A stretch of DNA of 64,000 nucleotides from Massilia sp. PDC64 (GTDB taxonomy: Bacteria > Pseudomonadota > Gammaproteobacteria > Burkholderiales > Burkholderiaceae_D), in assembly GCF_900101265.1 (NCBI RefSeq), contig NZ_FMZS01000009.1, positions 330,463-394,462 of the forward strand, in the 5' to 3' direction. Position numbers and translations under genes: made by a program. Positions 8,400-17,504 of the stretch are shown here, in pieces. The notes under the pieces were generated by a model. It was not told where the DNA came from. It was given only the letters and a program-made list of their open reading frames with translations, and ran no database searches. Within the stretch, counting starts at the first letter, position 1; each line of letters begins with the position of its first letter.

Positions 8400-8838
8400 T
8401 CAAGTCGATCGCTCCGCAATAGTGCTGCCGAGGCGGTACGTCCTCGTAGGCCGCGGCGCCACAACAGCAGGTACACCACCGGCACTACGAACATTGAAAG
8501 CAGCGGCGCCGTAATCATCCGCCCACCATCGGCGCCGCGATGCGCTGCGTGATCGCCGACCGTGTCCCGGAACCGATCATTGCCGGCACCAGACCGGCGA
8601 CGATCACGGCGACCGTCATCGCGTTCGGCCTCACGCGCAGGACAGCGCCCTCGCGGATCGCATCGACCAAGTCGGCCTCGCTGGATTTGCCGGCAGCGAG
8701 CCGGACTTCCCAGGCATGCTCCAGGTACAGCAGTATGATCACGCCAAACTCGGCCGAAACCCCGGCCAGCGCAAACGGCAGGGTCGCCATGATCAATGCA
8801 GCCTCGTCGAACCGGCCGAAGGTAAGATAGGGGTGGAT
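8400..8838 (-). pseudogene. Remnant of a cusA/czcA-type RND pump gene (C-terminal part)
   Basis: The reverse strand encodes pieces matching the end of the intact CusA at 9509-12691: FGRFDEAALIMATLPFALAG, then EFGVIILLYLEHAWE, then REGAVLRVRPNAMTV. Compared with the intact copy, 25 codons are lost between two ALAG-encoding repeats. One base is also missing after MVGG, so the final TAPLLSMFVVP stretch is in another frame. The 5' nine-tenths of the gene is absent. It looks like debris from an earlier duplicated or recombined efflux operon. Confidence 0.85.
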
Positions 8839-8988
8839 AGGGAAAACGGGAACAATTGGGCGCTGAGCGCATTACCTCGCGATGAAGTAGATGAGCGATT
8901 TCCACGGACTTGCTCGACCTCCTCGTTGTGATCTGGCTATGCGCGACGGACGATGCCGCATATGATTCATCCGTCGTGCCTGCAGCGC

Positions 8989-9432
8989 TTACTTCACGGC
9001 CGTGATGACGTAGTTGCCGTCTTGCTGCACGATCTCGACGTCGACTTTCTTGCCGACCGAAAGCTTGTCGAACAGGGCCTTGTCCTTGACCGTAAAGCCC
9101 ATCGTCATGGCCGGCCAGTTCAGGCTCTTGACCGGACCATGCGCGAGCGTCACAGTCCCCGCAGCCGGGTCGACGGATTTCACCGTGCCGACGGCCTCAT
9201 GGCGGGCCGCTTTGCTCCCCTTGTTCGCCTGGTGCATGTCCATGCCCTTCATCATGTCCTGACACGACTTGGCATCCATGTTCTTCATGTCCATGCCCTG
9301 CATGTTCATGCCTTTCATCATGTCCTGGCACGAAGTCGCGTTCATGCCGGTTTGATTCGGCTGCGCCTGCGCAGCGCCCAAGCCAGACACGGCAAGGGCG
9401 AGCATCGTGGCGATCGTGATGTGATGTTTCAT
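8989..9432 (-). CDS. cusF: CusF-type periplasmic Cu/Ag-binding protein with Met-rich repeats
   Basis: A 147-residue protein with a signal peptide (ending AQAQP) and two near-identical metal-rich units, SCQDMMKGMNM and SCQDMMKGMDM, linked by QGMDMKNMDAK. A complete CusF domain follows: VGTVKSVDPAAGTVTLAHGP and LNWPAMTMGF hold the His, Trp and Met-x-Met copper site. AAAGGA precedes tandem ATG codons at 9435 and 9432; 9432 has the better spacing. It is the last gene of the cusCBA cluster and should hand Cu+/Ag+ from the periplasm to CusB. Confidence 0.88.
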   Translation of the reverse strand: MKHHITIATMLALAVSGLGAAQAQPNQTGMNATSCQDMMKGMNMQGMDMKNMDAKSCQDMMKGMDMHQANKGSKAARHEAVGTVKSVDPAAGTVTLAHGPVKSLNWPAMTMGFTVKDKALFDKLSVGKKVDVEIVQQDGNYVITAVK

Positions 9433-9508
9433 CATATTTCCTTTCATATCTCAGTTGAGGTGGGGGTATTCAGAGGCGCTGAGGCGCTGACGCCGCATGC
9501 CTGCCGTG

Positions 9509-12500
9509 CTATTTCGCATGAATAGTTCGCTCCCCGGTTGCGGGTACCCGGCGCAGCGCGTGCATGCGCCGCACTTGGCGGCGACGCAGCAGCAGAAAGG
9601 CCGCGGGCACGACGAACATCGACAGCAGCGGCGCCGTCACCATGCCGCCGACCATTGGCGCAGCGATGCGCTGCATGACTTCGGAACCGGTCCCGGCGCC
9701 GATCATGATCGGCACGAGACCCGTGACGATGACTGCGACCGTCATCGCCTTCGGCCGCACGCGCAGGACGGCGCCTTCGCGGATCGCGTCGACCAGGTCG
9801 GCTTCGCTGTCGCGCCCGGCCCCGACGCGTGCCTCCCAGGCTTGCTTCAGGTACAGCAGCATGATCACGCCGAATTCGGCCGCCACGCCGGCCAGCGCAA
9901 TGAAGCCGACGCCGCTTGGCACCGACAGGTTGTGCCCGAGGAGCCACAGCAGCCACACGCCGCCGGCCAGAGCGAACGGCAGGGTGGCCATGATGAGGGC
10001 GGCTTCGTCGAAGCGCTCGAAAGTGAAATAGAGCAGTACGAAGATGATCGCCAGCGTGACCGGGACCACGACCTTCAGCTTCGCCGTCGCGCGCTCCAGG
10101 TACTCGAACTGGCCAGACCACGATACCGAATAGCCAGGCGGCAGCTTGACTTCGCTGGCGACGACCTGCTGCATATCGCGCACTGCGGAGCTGAGGTCCC
10201 GGCCGCGAATGTCGACGTAGACCCAGCCCGACAGGCGCGCGTTCTCGCTCTTCAGCATGGGCGGTCCATCCTCGATGCGGATTGCCGCTACATCCCCAAG
10301 CCGGATCTGCGCGCCACGTTCGGTTAGGACGGGCAGCTCGCGCAGCTTCTCGACCGAGTCGCGCACCTCGCGCGGGTATCGGATGCTGATCGGAAAACGC
10401 TGCAGCCCCTCGACCGTCTCGCCGATGTTGTCGCCGCCAATCGCGGCCGACACGACGCTTTGCACGTCGGCGATGTTCAGGCCGTAGCGCGCGGCGGTCT
10501 CCCGGTCGATCTTCACGTCGACGTAGCGCCCGCCGTTCAGGCGCTCGGCCAGTGCCGATGACACGCCTGGCACTTTTTTCACGGCACGCTCGATGTCACC
10601 GGTGATGCGGTCGATGACCTTCAAATCGGTGCCGGCGACCTTGACGCCGACCGGACTCTTGATGCCGGTGGCAAGCATGTCGATGCGGTTGCGGATGGGC
10701 GGAACCCAGACATTCGACAGGCCTGGGACCTTGACGATGCGGTCCAGTTCCTCGACCAGCTTGTCAGGCGTCATCCCGGCGCGCCATTGGTCGCGCGGCT
10801 TGAACTGGATCGTGGTCTCAAACATTTCCAGCGGCGCCGGATCGGTGGCCGATTCCGCGCGGCCGGCCTTGCCGAATACGCTCTGCACTTCGGGAACGGT
10901 CTTGATCAGGCGATCGGTCTGCTGCAAGAGTTCGGCCGCCTTGCCGATCCCGAGACCTGGCAGGGCCGAGGGCATGTACAGCAGGTCGCCTTCGTCGAGC
11001 GCCGGCATGAACTCGCCGCCCAGGCGCGACAGCGGCCAGACAGTCGCGGCGGCGATCAGGCCCGCGACAACGAGGACGGTCTTCGGACGTCGCAAGACGC
11101 GTTCGAGCAGCGGGCGATAAAGCCGGATCAGGCCGCGGTTGAGCGGATTGCTCTGCTCGTCCGGGATGCGGCCGCGGATCAGGTAGCCCATCAACACCGG
11201 AATCAGCGTCACTGCCAGGCCTGCGGCAGCGGCCATCGCATACGTCTTGGTGAACGCCAGCGGCGCGAACAGCTTGCCTTCCTGCGCTTCGAGCGTGAAC
11301 ACCGGCACAAACGACAGCACGATGATCAGCAGCGAGAAGAACAAGGCTGGACCGACTTCGGCGGCCGCATCGCCGATCACATGCCAGTGGTCGTCGCCGG
11401 CGAGCTTTTTGCCGGGATGGGCATGGTTCCACGCTTCGATATGCTTGTGCGCATTCTCGATCATGACCACGGCCGCATCGACCATTGCGCCGATCGCGAT
11501 CGCAATCCCGCCGAGCGACATGATGTTCGCATTCACGCCCTGGTAGTACATGACGAGGTAGGACGCGAGGATGCCGATCGGCAGTGACACGATCGCCACC
11601 AGCGCCGACCGCATGTGGAACAGGAAGATCGCGCAGACCAGTGCGACGACGATGAATTCCTCGATCAGCTTGTGTTCGAGGTTGGCGACGGCACGCTTGA
11701 TGAGGCTCGACCGGTCATAGGTCGGCACGATCTCGACACCCGGCGGCAGGCTCGACTTGAGCTTCTCGAGCTTGGCCTTGACCGCGTCGATCGTCTCGAG
11801 CGCGTTTTTTCCGGAGCGCATGACGATCACGCCACCCGCCACTTCGCCTTCGCCATTCAGTTCCGCGATGCCACGTCGCATCTCCGGGCCGATCTGGATT
11901 CGGGCGACGTCACCGAGCCGTACCGGCACGCCAGCCTCGCTGGTCGTAAGGGGAATCTTGCGAAAATCGTCGAGCGATTGCAGATAGCCGGACGCGCGCA
12001 CCATGTATTCGGCTTCGCCCAGTTCCAGTACCGAGCCACCGGTCTCCTGGTTCGCCTTCTGTACGGCGTCGATGATTCTGGCGTGCGAAATATTAAAGGC
12101 GCGCATCTTTTCAGGATCAAGCTGGATCTGGTACTGCTTGACCATGCCGCCGATGCTGGCGACTTCAGACACGTTCGGCACCGTCTTCAGTTCGTATTTG
12201 AGGAACCAGTCCTGCAGCGCGCGCAACTGCGACAGGTCGAGCTTGCCGCTCTTGTCAACGAGTGCGTATTCGTACACCCAGCCTACCCCGGTGGCGTCCG
12301 GCCCGAGCGATGGTTTCGCTTGCGGCGGCAGGCGCGACTGCACCTGGTTGAGGTATTCGAGCACCCGCGAACGTGCCCAGTAGGGATCGGTGCCGTCGTC
12401 GAACAGAATGTAGACGAACGAGTCGCCGAAAAAGGAATAGCCGCGTACCGTCTTCGCGCCCGGCACGGACAGCATGGTCGTCGTCAGGGGATACGTGACC

Positions 12501-12691
12501 TGGTTCTCGACGATCTGTGGCGCCTGGCCCGGGTAGGTGGTGCGGATGATCACCTGTGTATCCGACAAGTCGGGGATGGCGTCGAGCGGCGTCCTCGACA
12601 AAGCCCACACGCCCCACGCTGTCAGGCCGACAGTGGCCAGCAAGACCAGGAAACGGTTGACGATGGACCAGCGGATCAGTTTGGCGATCAT
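9509..12691 (-). CDS. cusA: Cu/Ag efflux RND permease CusA
   Basis: A 1060-residue heavy-metal-efflux RND pump with 12 predicted helices and two large periplasmic loops. The N-terminus (RFLVLLATVGLTAWGVWAL, PLDAIPDLSDTQVI) and the helix-4 motif AIAIGAMVDAAVVMIENAH are the Cu/Ag (HME4) type, unlike the DFGxIxDGAV of the two CzcA pumps further right. Its ATG overlaps the cusB stop (ATGA). With CusB and CusC it spans the envelope and expels Cu+/Ag+ from the periplasm, or from the cytoplasm, using the proton gradient. Confidence 0.95.
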   Translation of the reverse strand: MIAKLIRWSIVNRFLVLLATVGLTAWGVWALSRTPLDAIPDLSDTQVIIRTTYPGQAPQIVENQVTYPLTTTMLSVPGAKTVRGYSFFGDSFVYILFDDGTDPYWARSRVLEYLNQVQSRLPPQAKPSLGPDATGVGWVYEYALVDKSGKLDLSQLRALQDWFLKYELKTVPNVSEVASIGGMVKQYQIQLDPEKMRAFNISHARIIDAVQKANQETGGSVLELGEAEYMVRASGYLQSLDDFRKIPLTTSEAGVPVRLGDVARIQIGPEMRRGIAELNGEGEVAGGVIVMRSGKNALETIDAVKAKLEKLKSSLPPGVEIVPTYDRSSLIKRAVANLEHKLIEEFIVVALVCAIFLFHMRSALVAIVSLPIGILASYLVMYYQGVNANIMSLGGIAIAIGAMVDAAVVMIENAHKHIEAWNHAHPGKKLAGDDHWHVIGDAAAEVGPALFFSLLIIVLSFVPVFTLEAQEGKLFAPLAFTKTYAMAAAAGLAVTLIPVLMGYLIRGRIPDEQSNPLNRGLIRLYRPLLERVLRRPKTVLVVAGLIAAATVWPLSRLGGEFMPALDEGDLLYMPSALPGLGIGKAAELLQQTDRLIKTVPEVQSVFGKAGRAESATDPAPLEMFETTIQFKPRDQWRAGMTPDKLVEELDRIVKVPGLSNVWVPPIRNRIDMLATGIKSPVGVKVAGTDLKVIDRITGDIERAVKKVPGVSSALAERLNGGRYVDVKIDRETAARYGLNIADVQSVVSAAIGGDNIGETVEGLQRFPISIRYPREVRDSVEKLRELPVLTERGAQIRLGDVAAIRIEDGPPMLKSENARLSGWVYVDIRGRDLSSAVRDMQQVVASEVKLPPGYSVSWSGQFEYLERATAKLKVVVPVTLAIIFVLLYFTFERFDEAALIMATLPFALAGGVWLLWLLGHNLSVPSGVGFIALAGVAAEFGVIMLLYLKQAWEARVGAGRDSEADLVDAIREGAVLRVRPKAMTVAVIVTGLVPIMIGAGTGSEVMQRIAAPMVGGMVTAPLLSMFVVPAAFLLLRRRQVRRMHALRRVPATGERTIHAK

Positions 12692-14226
12692 TTGCCGTCT
12701 CCGCTACCGGTTTGCTTGTTGGCCGGCGTAATCGTCACGATCTGGTAGTCGCCCTCCGGGGTCTGGCGGATCTCGAACGTGACCTGGTTGCCGACTGCGA
12801 TATCGCGCGGCAAACCACCCGGCGGCAGTTTGAACGGCATCGTCATCGGGCCCCATTGCAGCGTCGGGATCGCCTCGTGCGACAGGGTGATACTGTCGGG
12901 ATCGATCTTCTCGACGCGGCCGCGGCCGTGGTGCGTCGGAGCAGCCGCCGGTTTGGCGACGTTGGCGGCACCCGCCTCGCCCATGCGTGCGATCGTGCCT
13001 TTGAGGCTGGCTTCCGAGTCGACCAGGAACTGCCCGGACGCGACGACCTTCTGGCCGGACGACAGGCCACTGCGGATCTCGGTCAGGCCATTGGCCTCGC
13101 CCCCGGTCTTCACCTCGACCGGAGCGAACTTCCCATCCTCGCTCGCAACGAACACGACGCTGCGCGTGCCGGTCTGGATCACGGCCTCGCTTGGCACCAG
13201 CAAGACGGCCTTGCGCGCGGCCGGCGTCAGGCTGACGGTCGCGAACATGCCGGGCACGAGCCGGCCTTGCGGGTTGGCCAGCTCGATGCGCGCCTTCAAG
13301 GTGCGCGTGGTCGGACTGATTTCAGGCAGGATCGCGCCGACTTTTCCCTGGAACGTCATACCCGGCCAGGCGGCGGCGCGTACCTCGACGGTGCTGCCAG
13401 GACGTACCTGGGCGGCTGCCGCTTCAGGAATCTCGGCATTCACCCAGACGGTGGACAGGCCATTGATGCGGTACAGCGGCGCACCGGACATGATGGTCAT
13501 GCCCTCGCGCACGGAAAGCTCGGCCACCACACCCGACACTGGCGACGTGATCGTCAAACGCGGATGAACCTTGCCACTTTTCTCTATTTGGTGGATCTGC
13601 TCCTCGGTCATGCCGGCCAGGCGCATGCGCTGGCGTGCCGCGCCGGCCAGATCCGCCGACATCCGGCGCGCGGCCAGGTAATCCTCTTGTGCCGCCACCC
13701 AGTCTGGAACGTAGATATCGGCCAGCGCCTGGCCTTTGCGAACCCGATCAAGCGGCGCACGTACGTGGAGGCGCTCGACATACCCGTTGGCACGGGCTTG
13801 CACGAGGTAGAGATCCCGCTCGTTCCAGGCCACGCTGCCCACCGATTCAAGCGCAGTGGCAAGGCTGCCTTCCTTCACCTCGGCCGTCCGGATGCCGAGG
13901 TTCTGCTGCACACGCGGGCTGATTGCGACTTTGCCGTCGTCGCCGGCTTCGTCGGCATACACCGGCACGAGCTGCATGTCCATGAAGGGCGACTTGCCCG
14001 GCTTGTCGAATTTCTGGCCGGGCACCATTGGGTCGTGCCAGTACAGCACTTTTCTACCGGTCGCAGGATCGATCTTGTCGCTGCTCGCGGACGCGCCGCT
14101 GCCGCCCGTTACCGGCATGGCGGCGTGCACGCCATGCTGCATGCCGGCCCAGTACAGGCCACCGCCGGCGGCGATCAGGATACCGGCTGCGGCCAGCGCG
14201 AGGACGAGGTTCTTTTTCTTGATCAT
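12688..14226 (-). CDS. cusB: Cu/Ag efflux adaptor CusB with C-terminal CusF domain
   Basis: A 512-residue membrane-fusion protein. The ATG at 14226 follows AGGAA and overlaps the cusC stop. After an N-terminal membrane anchor comes a metal-binding segment (YWHDPMVPGQKFDKPGKSPF), then the lipoyl/barrel and hairpin core (VQARANGYVERLHVRAPLDR). The last 75 residues form a complete CusF-like domain (RVEKIDPDSITLSHEAIP, LQWGPMTMPF), so adaptor and metallochaperone are fused. It links CusA to CusC. A separate CusF is also encoded downstream. Confidence 0.93.
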   Translation of the reverse strand: MIKKKNLVLALAAAGILIAAGGGLYWAGMQHGVHAAMPVTGGSGASASSDKIDPATGRKVLYWHDPMVPGQKFDKPGKSPFMDMQLVPVYADEAGDDGKVAISPRVQQNLGIRTAEVKEGSLATALESVGSVAWNERDLYLVQARANGYVERLHVRAPLDRVRKGQALADIYVPDWVAAQEDYLAARRMSADLAGAARQRMRLAGMTEEQIHQIEKSGKVHPRLTITSPVSGVVAELSVREGMTIMSGAPLYRINGLSTVWVNAEIPEAAAAQVRPGSTVEVRAAAWPGMTFQGKVGAILPEISPTTRTLKARIELANPQGRLVPGMFATVSLTPAARKAVLLVPSEAVIQTGTRSVVFVASEDGKFAPVEVKTGGEANGLTEIRSGLSSGQKVVASGQFLVDSEASLKGTIARMGEAGAANVAKPAAAPTHHGRGRVEKIDPDSITLSHEAIPTLQWGPMTMPFKLPPGGLPRDIAVGNQVTFEIRQTPEGDYQIVTITPANKQTGSGDGK

Positions 14227-15557
14227 TTCGTGTTCCTGGAGATGGCGGAGGCCATCGGCATCGCGCTGTGCGAAGTGGGAAAAAGGAAGTTCAGTTGTGC
14301 CCACAGCCTGGCGGCGTCGGCTTCGAGCTGTAATCCGGAGAGGCGTACGTCGAGTTCGCCGCGCCGCGCGGCCAGAACCTCGGCAAGCGTCGCCTTGCCG
14401 CCACGGTAGGCAGCCAAGGTGGCCGCACTGCGCTCCTGCGACAGTGGGATGAGTTCCCGGGAATATCGTGCCAACCGTTCGCGATTGGTCTGCCACTCGG
14501 CCACCATGACGCGCGTTTCAGCCGTATGCGCCCGCAACATCTCGTCGCGTTCAGCACGAGCCTGGTCGGCAATGGCAAGCTTGGCCGCCAGTTCGCGGTC
14601 TTGCCGGTTCTTCTGGTCCCACTGCAGCGGGACCGAGACGCCGAACGAGATCATGTTGGAATAGCCCTGGCCGCGCTGCGCATAGCCCACCTCTACGGTC
14701 CAGTCGGATTTCTTGTTGGCCTCGGCCAGCTTCACCTCGGTCGCAGCGACATCGGCCTGCTTGTTGAGGACGGCGATCTCGGGGTGATGGGCAAGCTGGG
14801 TATCAAGCGAGGCCGGGTCGAGCCGGATGGTGTCGATCGCCGGTTGGCCGGACAGCGGCTGGTCAGCAGCGTCGCCGATCCACCGTGCAAGCGTGATCTT
14901 CGCGCCGCGCACCCGGCGCGCGGCGTCGTCCACGTGGTCGTCGAACTGGGCAAGTGCAGCCCTGGCAGACAGCACGTCGGCCTGGCTACCGCGTCCGGCC
15001 CGGTAAGCGGCGTCGGCGGCCTCCCGCTCACGCTTCGCCTGGTCGCGCTGCGAGGCAATTACGGATGCCATTGCTTCGGCATAGTAGCGGTCGAGCCAAG
15101 CGATGGCCGTGTCGCGTTCGACGTCGGCGGTCGTCTTGTCTTTCTCGGCCAGTTCCTTGTCCGCTTCGCGCTGGTACCGTTCGGCTCGAAACGCGCGCTT
15201 GTCGGAGCGCGTGATTTCCTGCGTCACGCCGATGCGCCGCATTGTCATGAAATCCGCAGTGAGACTTCCACGATCGGGGCCGCTCACCGGCAGGTTGTCG
15301 ACACCGATCTTGAGCACCGGATCGGGCAACTGGCCGGCTGCCACTGCCATCTCACGGGATGCGGTCACGGCGGCATCCTGGGCAGTAATCTGCCGGGAGC
15401 GTTCAACGGCGAGACGCTGCGCCTCGGCCAGGGTCAAGGCATCGGCGGCTAGGGCGGGCGCCGCCAGCGTCAGGGACGTGACCAATACGGCCACGCATCC
15501 TGTCAGCGAAAACAGGGGGACGCGCACGTGACGGCGCGCGGAAAACAAGAAGGACAT
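14223..15557 (-). CDS. cusC: Outer-membrane efflux protein CusC (TolC family)
   Basis: A 444-residue TolC-family outer-membrane factor. The ATG at 15557 has GGAGA upstream and starts a signal peptide ending near APALAA. The mature protein has paired long alpha-helical repeats (LTLAEAQRLAVERSRQI; later KLAEANKKSDWTVEVGYAQR) typical of the trimeric tunnel. It is coupled to cusB by an ATGA overlap. It forms the outer-membrane exit duct of the CusCBA pump. Confidence 0.92.
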   Translation of the reverse strand: MSFLFSARRHVRVPLFSLTGCVAVLVTSLTLAAPALAADALTLAEAQRLAVERSRQITAQDAAVTASREMAVAAGQLPDPVLKIGVDNLPVSGPDRGSLTADFMTMRRIGVTQEITRSDKRAFRAERYQREADKELAEKDKTTADVERDTAIAWLDRYYAEAMASVIASQRDQAKREREAADAAYRAGRGSQADVLSARAALAQFDDHVDDAARRVRGAKITLARWIGDAADQPLSGQPAIDTIRLDPASLDTQLAHHPEIAVLNKQADVAATEVKLAEANKKSDWTVEVGYAQRGQGYSNMISFGVSVPLQWDQKNRQDRELAAKLAIADQARAERDEMLRAHTAETRVMVAEWQTNRERLARYSRELIPLSQERSAATLAAYRGGKATLAEVLAARRGELDVRLSGLQLEADAARLWAQLNFLFPTSHSAMPMASAISRNTK

Positions 15558-15628
15558 GCGATCTCCACAAGCGTTGAAATACATCGCGTGCGCAGGTGCG
15601 CACGCGGCGAATCAAGCATGTGGAAATG

Positions 15629-16030
15629 TCAGATGCGGAAGCAGCAGTGCCGGACCGCTATCGCCGGCTCGGTCGCGTGCGATAGCGATGGAATCGTGGT
15701 GAAAACGTCTGGAGGTGCTACGCCGTGATCGAGCAAGACCACCGACAGAACCGGCGCGATCACAAGGAACGGTAGCACCGAGGGCAAGTCAGGCTTGTTG
15801 AGCGACTGCGGATCAGAATGGCCGTGCGCGTGACACAAGCTCGGCTGGGCTTTATCCATGCCGGTGCAGTGATCCATGTTAGCCATCCCGTTGTCGACTG
15901 CCGCCATCGTCATGCGTTCCGGCATGGTTTCGCCAGGGCAGACGTACGAAGCCAGAGCCAATTGGGTGAACAGCAAGCTGATCACGGCAATCACGGCGGC
16001 AACGAAGCGGGTTGAACGGGACGGTTTCAT
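15629..16030 (-). CDS. Small periplasmic Met/His/Cys-containing protein heading the cus cluster
   Basis: A 133-residue protein of unknown function. The N-terminus is a signal peptide (VAAVIAVISLLFTQLALA). The mature part has metal-friendly residues (CPGETMPERMTM, MDHCTGMD, CHAHGHSD), then a hydrophobic stretch (VLPFLVIAPVLSVVLL) and a Cys-Cys near the C-terminus. It is the first gene downstream of a CueR-type promoter at 16172-16202 and sits 71 bases before cusC. It may act like CzcI does for Czc; that is inference only. Confidence 0.6.
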   Translation of the reverse strand: MKPSRSTRFVAAVIAVISLLFTQLALASYVCPGETMPERMTMAAVDNGMANMDHCTGMDKAQPSLCHAHGHSDPQSLNKPDLPSVLPFLVIAPVLSVVLLDHGVAPPDVFTTIPSLSHATEPAIAVRHCCFRI

Positions 16031-16584
16031 AGCATTAGACGTTTTAACAAGGATTGTGGCAGCGCGTCGGAGCCAGTGTCAAGACCTGGCATGATGCGGT
16101 GTTTTAAGAGCGCGTCTATCGCTTAACAGCACGTGAATCTTGGGAGCGACGGACGTCCAGCAATCCAGACCAGCATAAACCTTCCCGTTATGGGAAGGTC
16201 AAGCACTCTGTTGGTTTCGAGTCGGAAACGTCCACGCTTCAGTCAACATTAGCAGGCACCGGAACAGTTAGCTGCACCAGCGGTGCATGTTATCAATACA
16301 GCGACGTTCGCGGACTGCGCATTTCCGAGTGGGTTCGACCGATGAGGTCGTGTGCTGCCGAAAGGCTAAGCAACGCCATGATGCTTGCTACTACGATATC
16401 GGGCCAGCATGCTTTTGAGCGCTTGAAGTGTCCCTGAGGGCTGATACCACGATGATGCCCCGCGTCGGCCGGAACCTTCTATTGCGCGGTTCAATTCTAC
16501 CGCCAGCGCTATCATGAGCGAGTAGGGATTTTCATAACGGGTAAGCCAATCTCGCTATTGGAAGTCAGGCCTGGAACCTATTTC
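16031..16584. other. 554-bp divergent intergenic region
   Basis: It holds the leftward CueR-type promoter at 16172-16202, leaving an untranslated leader of about 140 bases before the gene at 15629-16030. A short palindrome, TGCACC-AGC-GGTGCA, lies at 16273-16287. I could not pick out a convincing promoter for the rightward kdsA gene, and no coding sequence is evident. Confidence 0.5.
16172..16202 (-). promoter_or_regulatory. CueR-type copper-responsive promoter of the cus cluster
   Basis: Read leftwards, TTGACC (-35, 16197-16202) and TATGCT (-10, 16172-16177) are separated by 19 bases containing the dyad TTCCC-N7-GGGAA. This is nearly the same as the copZ promoter at 6951-6981, so copA and cus expression should rise together when Cu+ binds the regulator. 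Confidence 0.87.
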
Positions 16585-17436
16585 ATGATATCAATGACGA
16601 AAATCACTGAACGCGTCCATGTTGGAAACGATGCCCCGCTAGTAGTGTTCGGCGGAATCAACGTACTTGAATCGCAAGAACTGGCCCTTCGCACTTGCGA
16701 GGAGTTTGTTCAAATCACCAGCAAGCTGGCGATCCCTTACGTATTTAAAGCCAGCTTCGACAAAGCCAATCGTTCTTCCATCCATTCATTCCGCGGGCCT
16801 GGTCTTGAAGAAGGCATGCGGATGCTGGAAAAGGTGAAGTCGACGTTCGGCGTGCCAGTCCTGACCGACATTCATGAACCTTGGCAAGCAAGTGTCGTTG
16901 CAGAAACGGTAGACGTGCTCCAGTTGCCTGCATTTTTAGCCAGGCAAACGGACATGGTCCTTGCAATGGCGAAAACGGGCCGCGTTATCAATATCAAGAA
17001 GCCGCAGTTTCTGAGCCCGATGCAGACCTCCTTTATCGTCGAAAAATTCAAAGAGGCGGGAAACGATCAGCTCATCTTGTGCGACCGGGGCACCTGTTTT
17101 GGCTATGACAACTTGGTCGTGGATATATTGGGCTTCGGCGTGATGAAAAAGGCCTGTCCCGGCGTGCCAGTCATTTTTGATGTGACACACTCGCTTCAGC
17201 AACGCGATCCCATGAGTTCGACCTCGGGCGGAAGACGATCGCAGATCGTCGAACTTGCCCGTGCTGGCGTTGCAGTCGGCTTGGGTGGCATTTTCGTGGA
17301 AGCGCATCCTGACCCGAGCAGTGCAAAATGCGACGGACCGAGCGCATTGCCACTCAACGTGCTGGAGGCTTTTCTTTCGCAACTCAAGACGATGGATGAC
17401 CTCGTGAAGTCGCTGCAGCCCATCAAAATATCGTAG
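16585..17436 (+). CDS. kdsA: 3-deoxy-8-phosphooctulonate synthase (KdsA), metal-independent class
   Basis: A 283-residue enzyme that condenses phosphoenolpyruvate and arabinose 5-phosphate to KDO 8-phosphate for LPS inner core. It is full length and follows E. coli KdsA closely (PYVFKASFDKANRSSIHS, RGPGLEEGM, LPAFLARQTD, KKPQFLSP, FDVTHSLQ, EAHPDP). The N-terminal motif is FGGINVLES, with Asn26 where metal-dependent KdsA enzymes have a Cys ligand, so it should not need a divalent metal. ATG 16585 is chosen with GGAA nine bases upstream. It is followed by gmhA, inside a metal island. Probably a second copy beside a housekeeping kdsA; that cannot be checked here. Confidence 0.92.
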   Translation: MISMTKITERVHVGNDAPLVVFGGINVLESQELALRTCEEFVQITSKLAIPYVFKASFDKANRSSIHSFRGPGLEEGMRMLEKVKSTFGVPVLTDIHEPWQASVVAETVDVLQLPAFLARQTDMVLAMAKTGRVINIKKPQFLSPMQTSFIVEKFKEAGNDQLILCDRGTCFGYDNLVVDILGFGVMKKACPGVPVIFDVTHSLQQRDPMSSTSGGRRSQIVELARAGVAVGLGGIFVEAHPDPSSAKCDGPSALPLNVLEAFLSQLKTMDDLVKSLQPIKIS

Positions 17437-17504
17437 CCACGCTATCGCGCACATGCAGCCCATTGTGCAGCGAATCACCTTCAATTCGAACCCATGGGAT
17501 AAAC

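Noticed and set aside
8989..9432. Short direct repeats considered as a CRISPR or minisatellite
   Set aside because: They encode an in-frame Met/Cys motif within cusF and have no CRISPR-like spacing.
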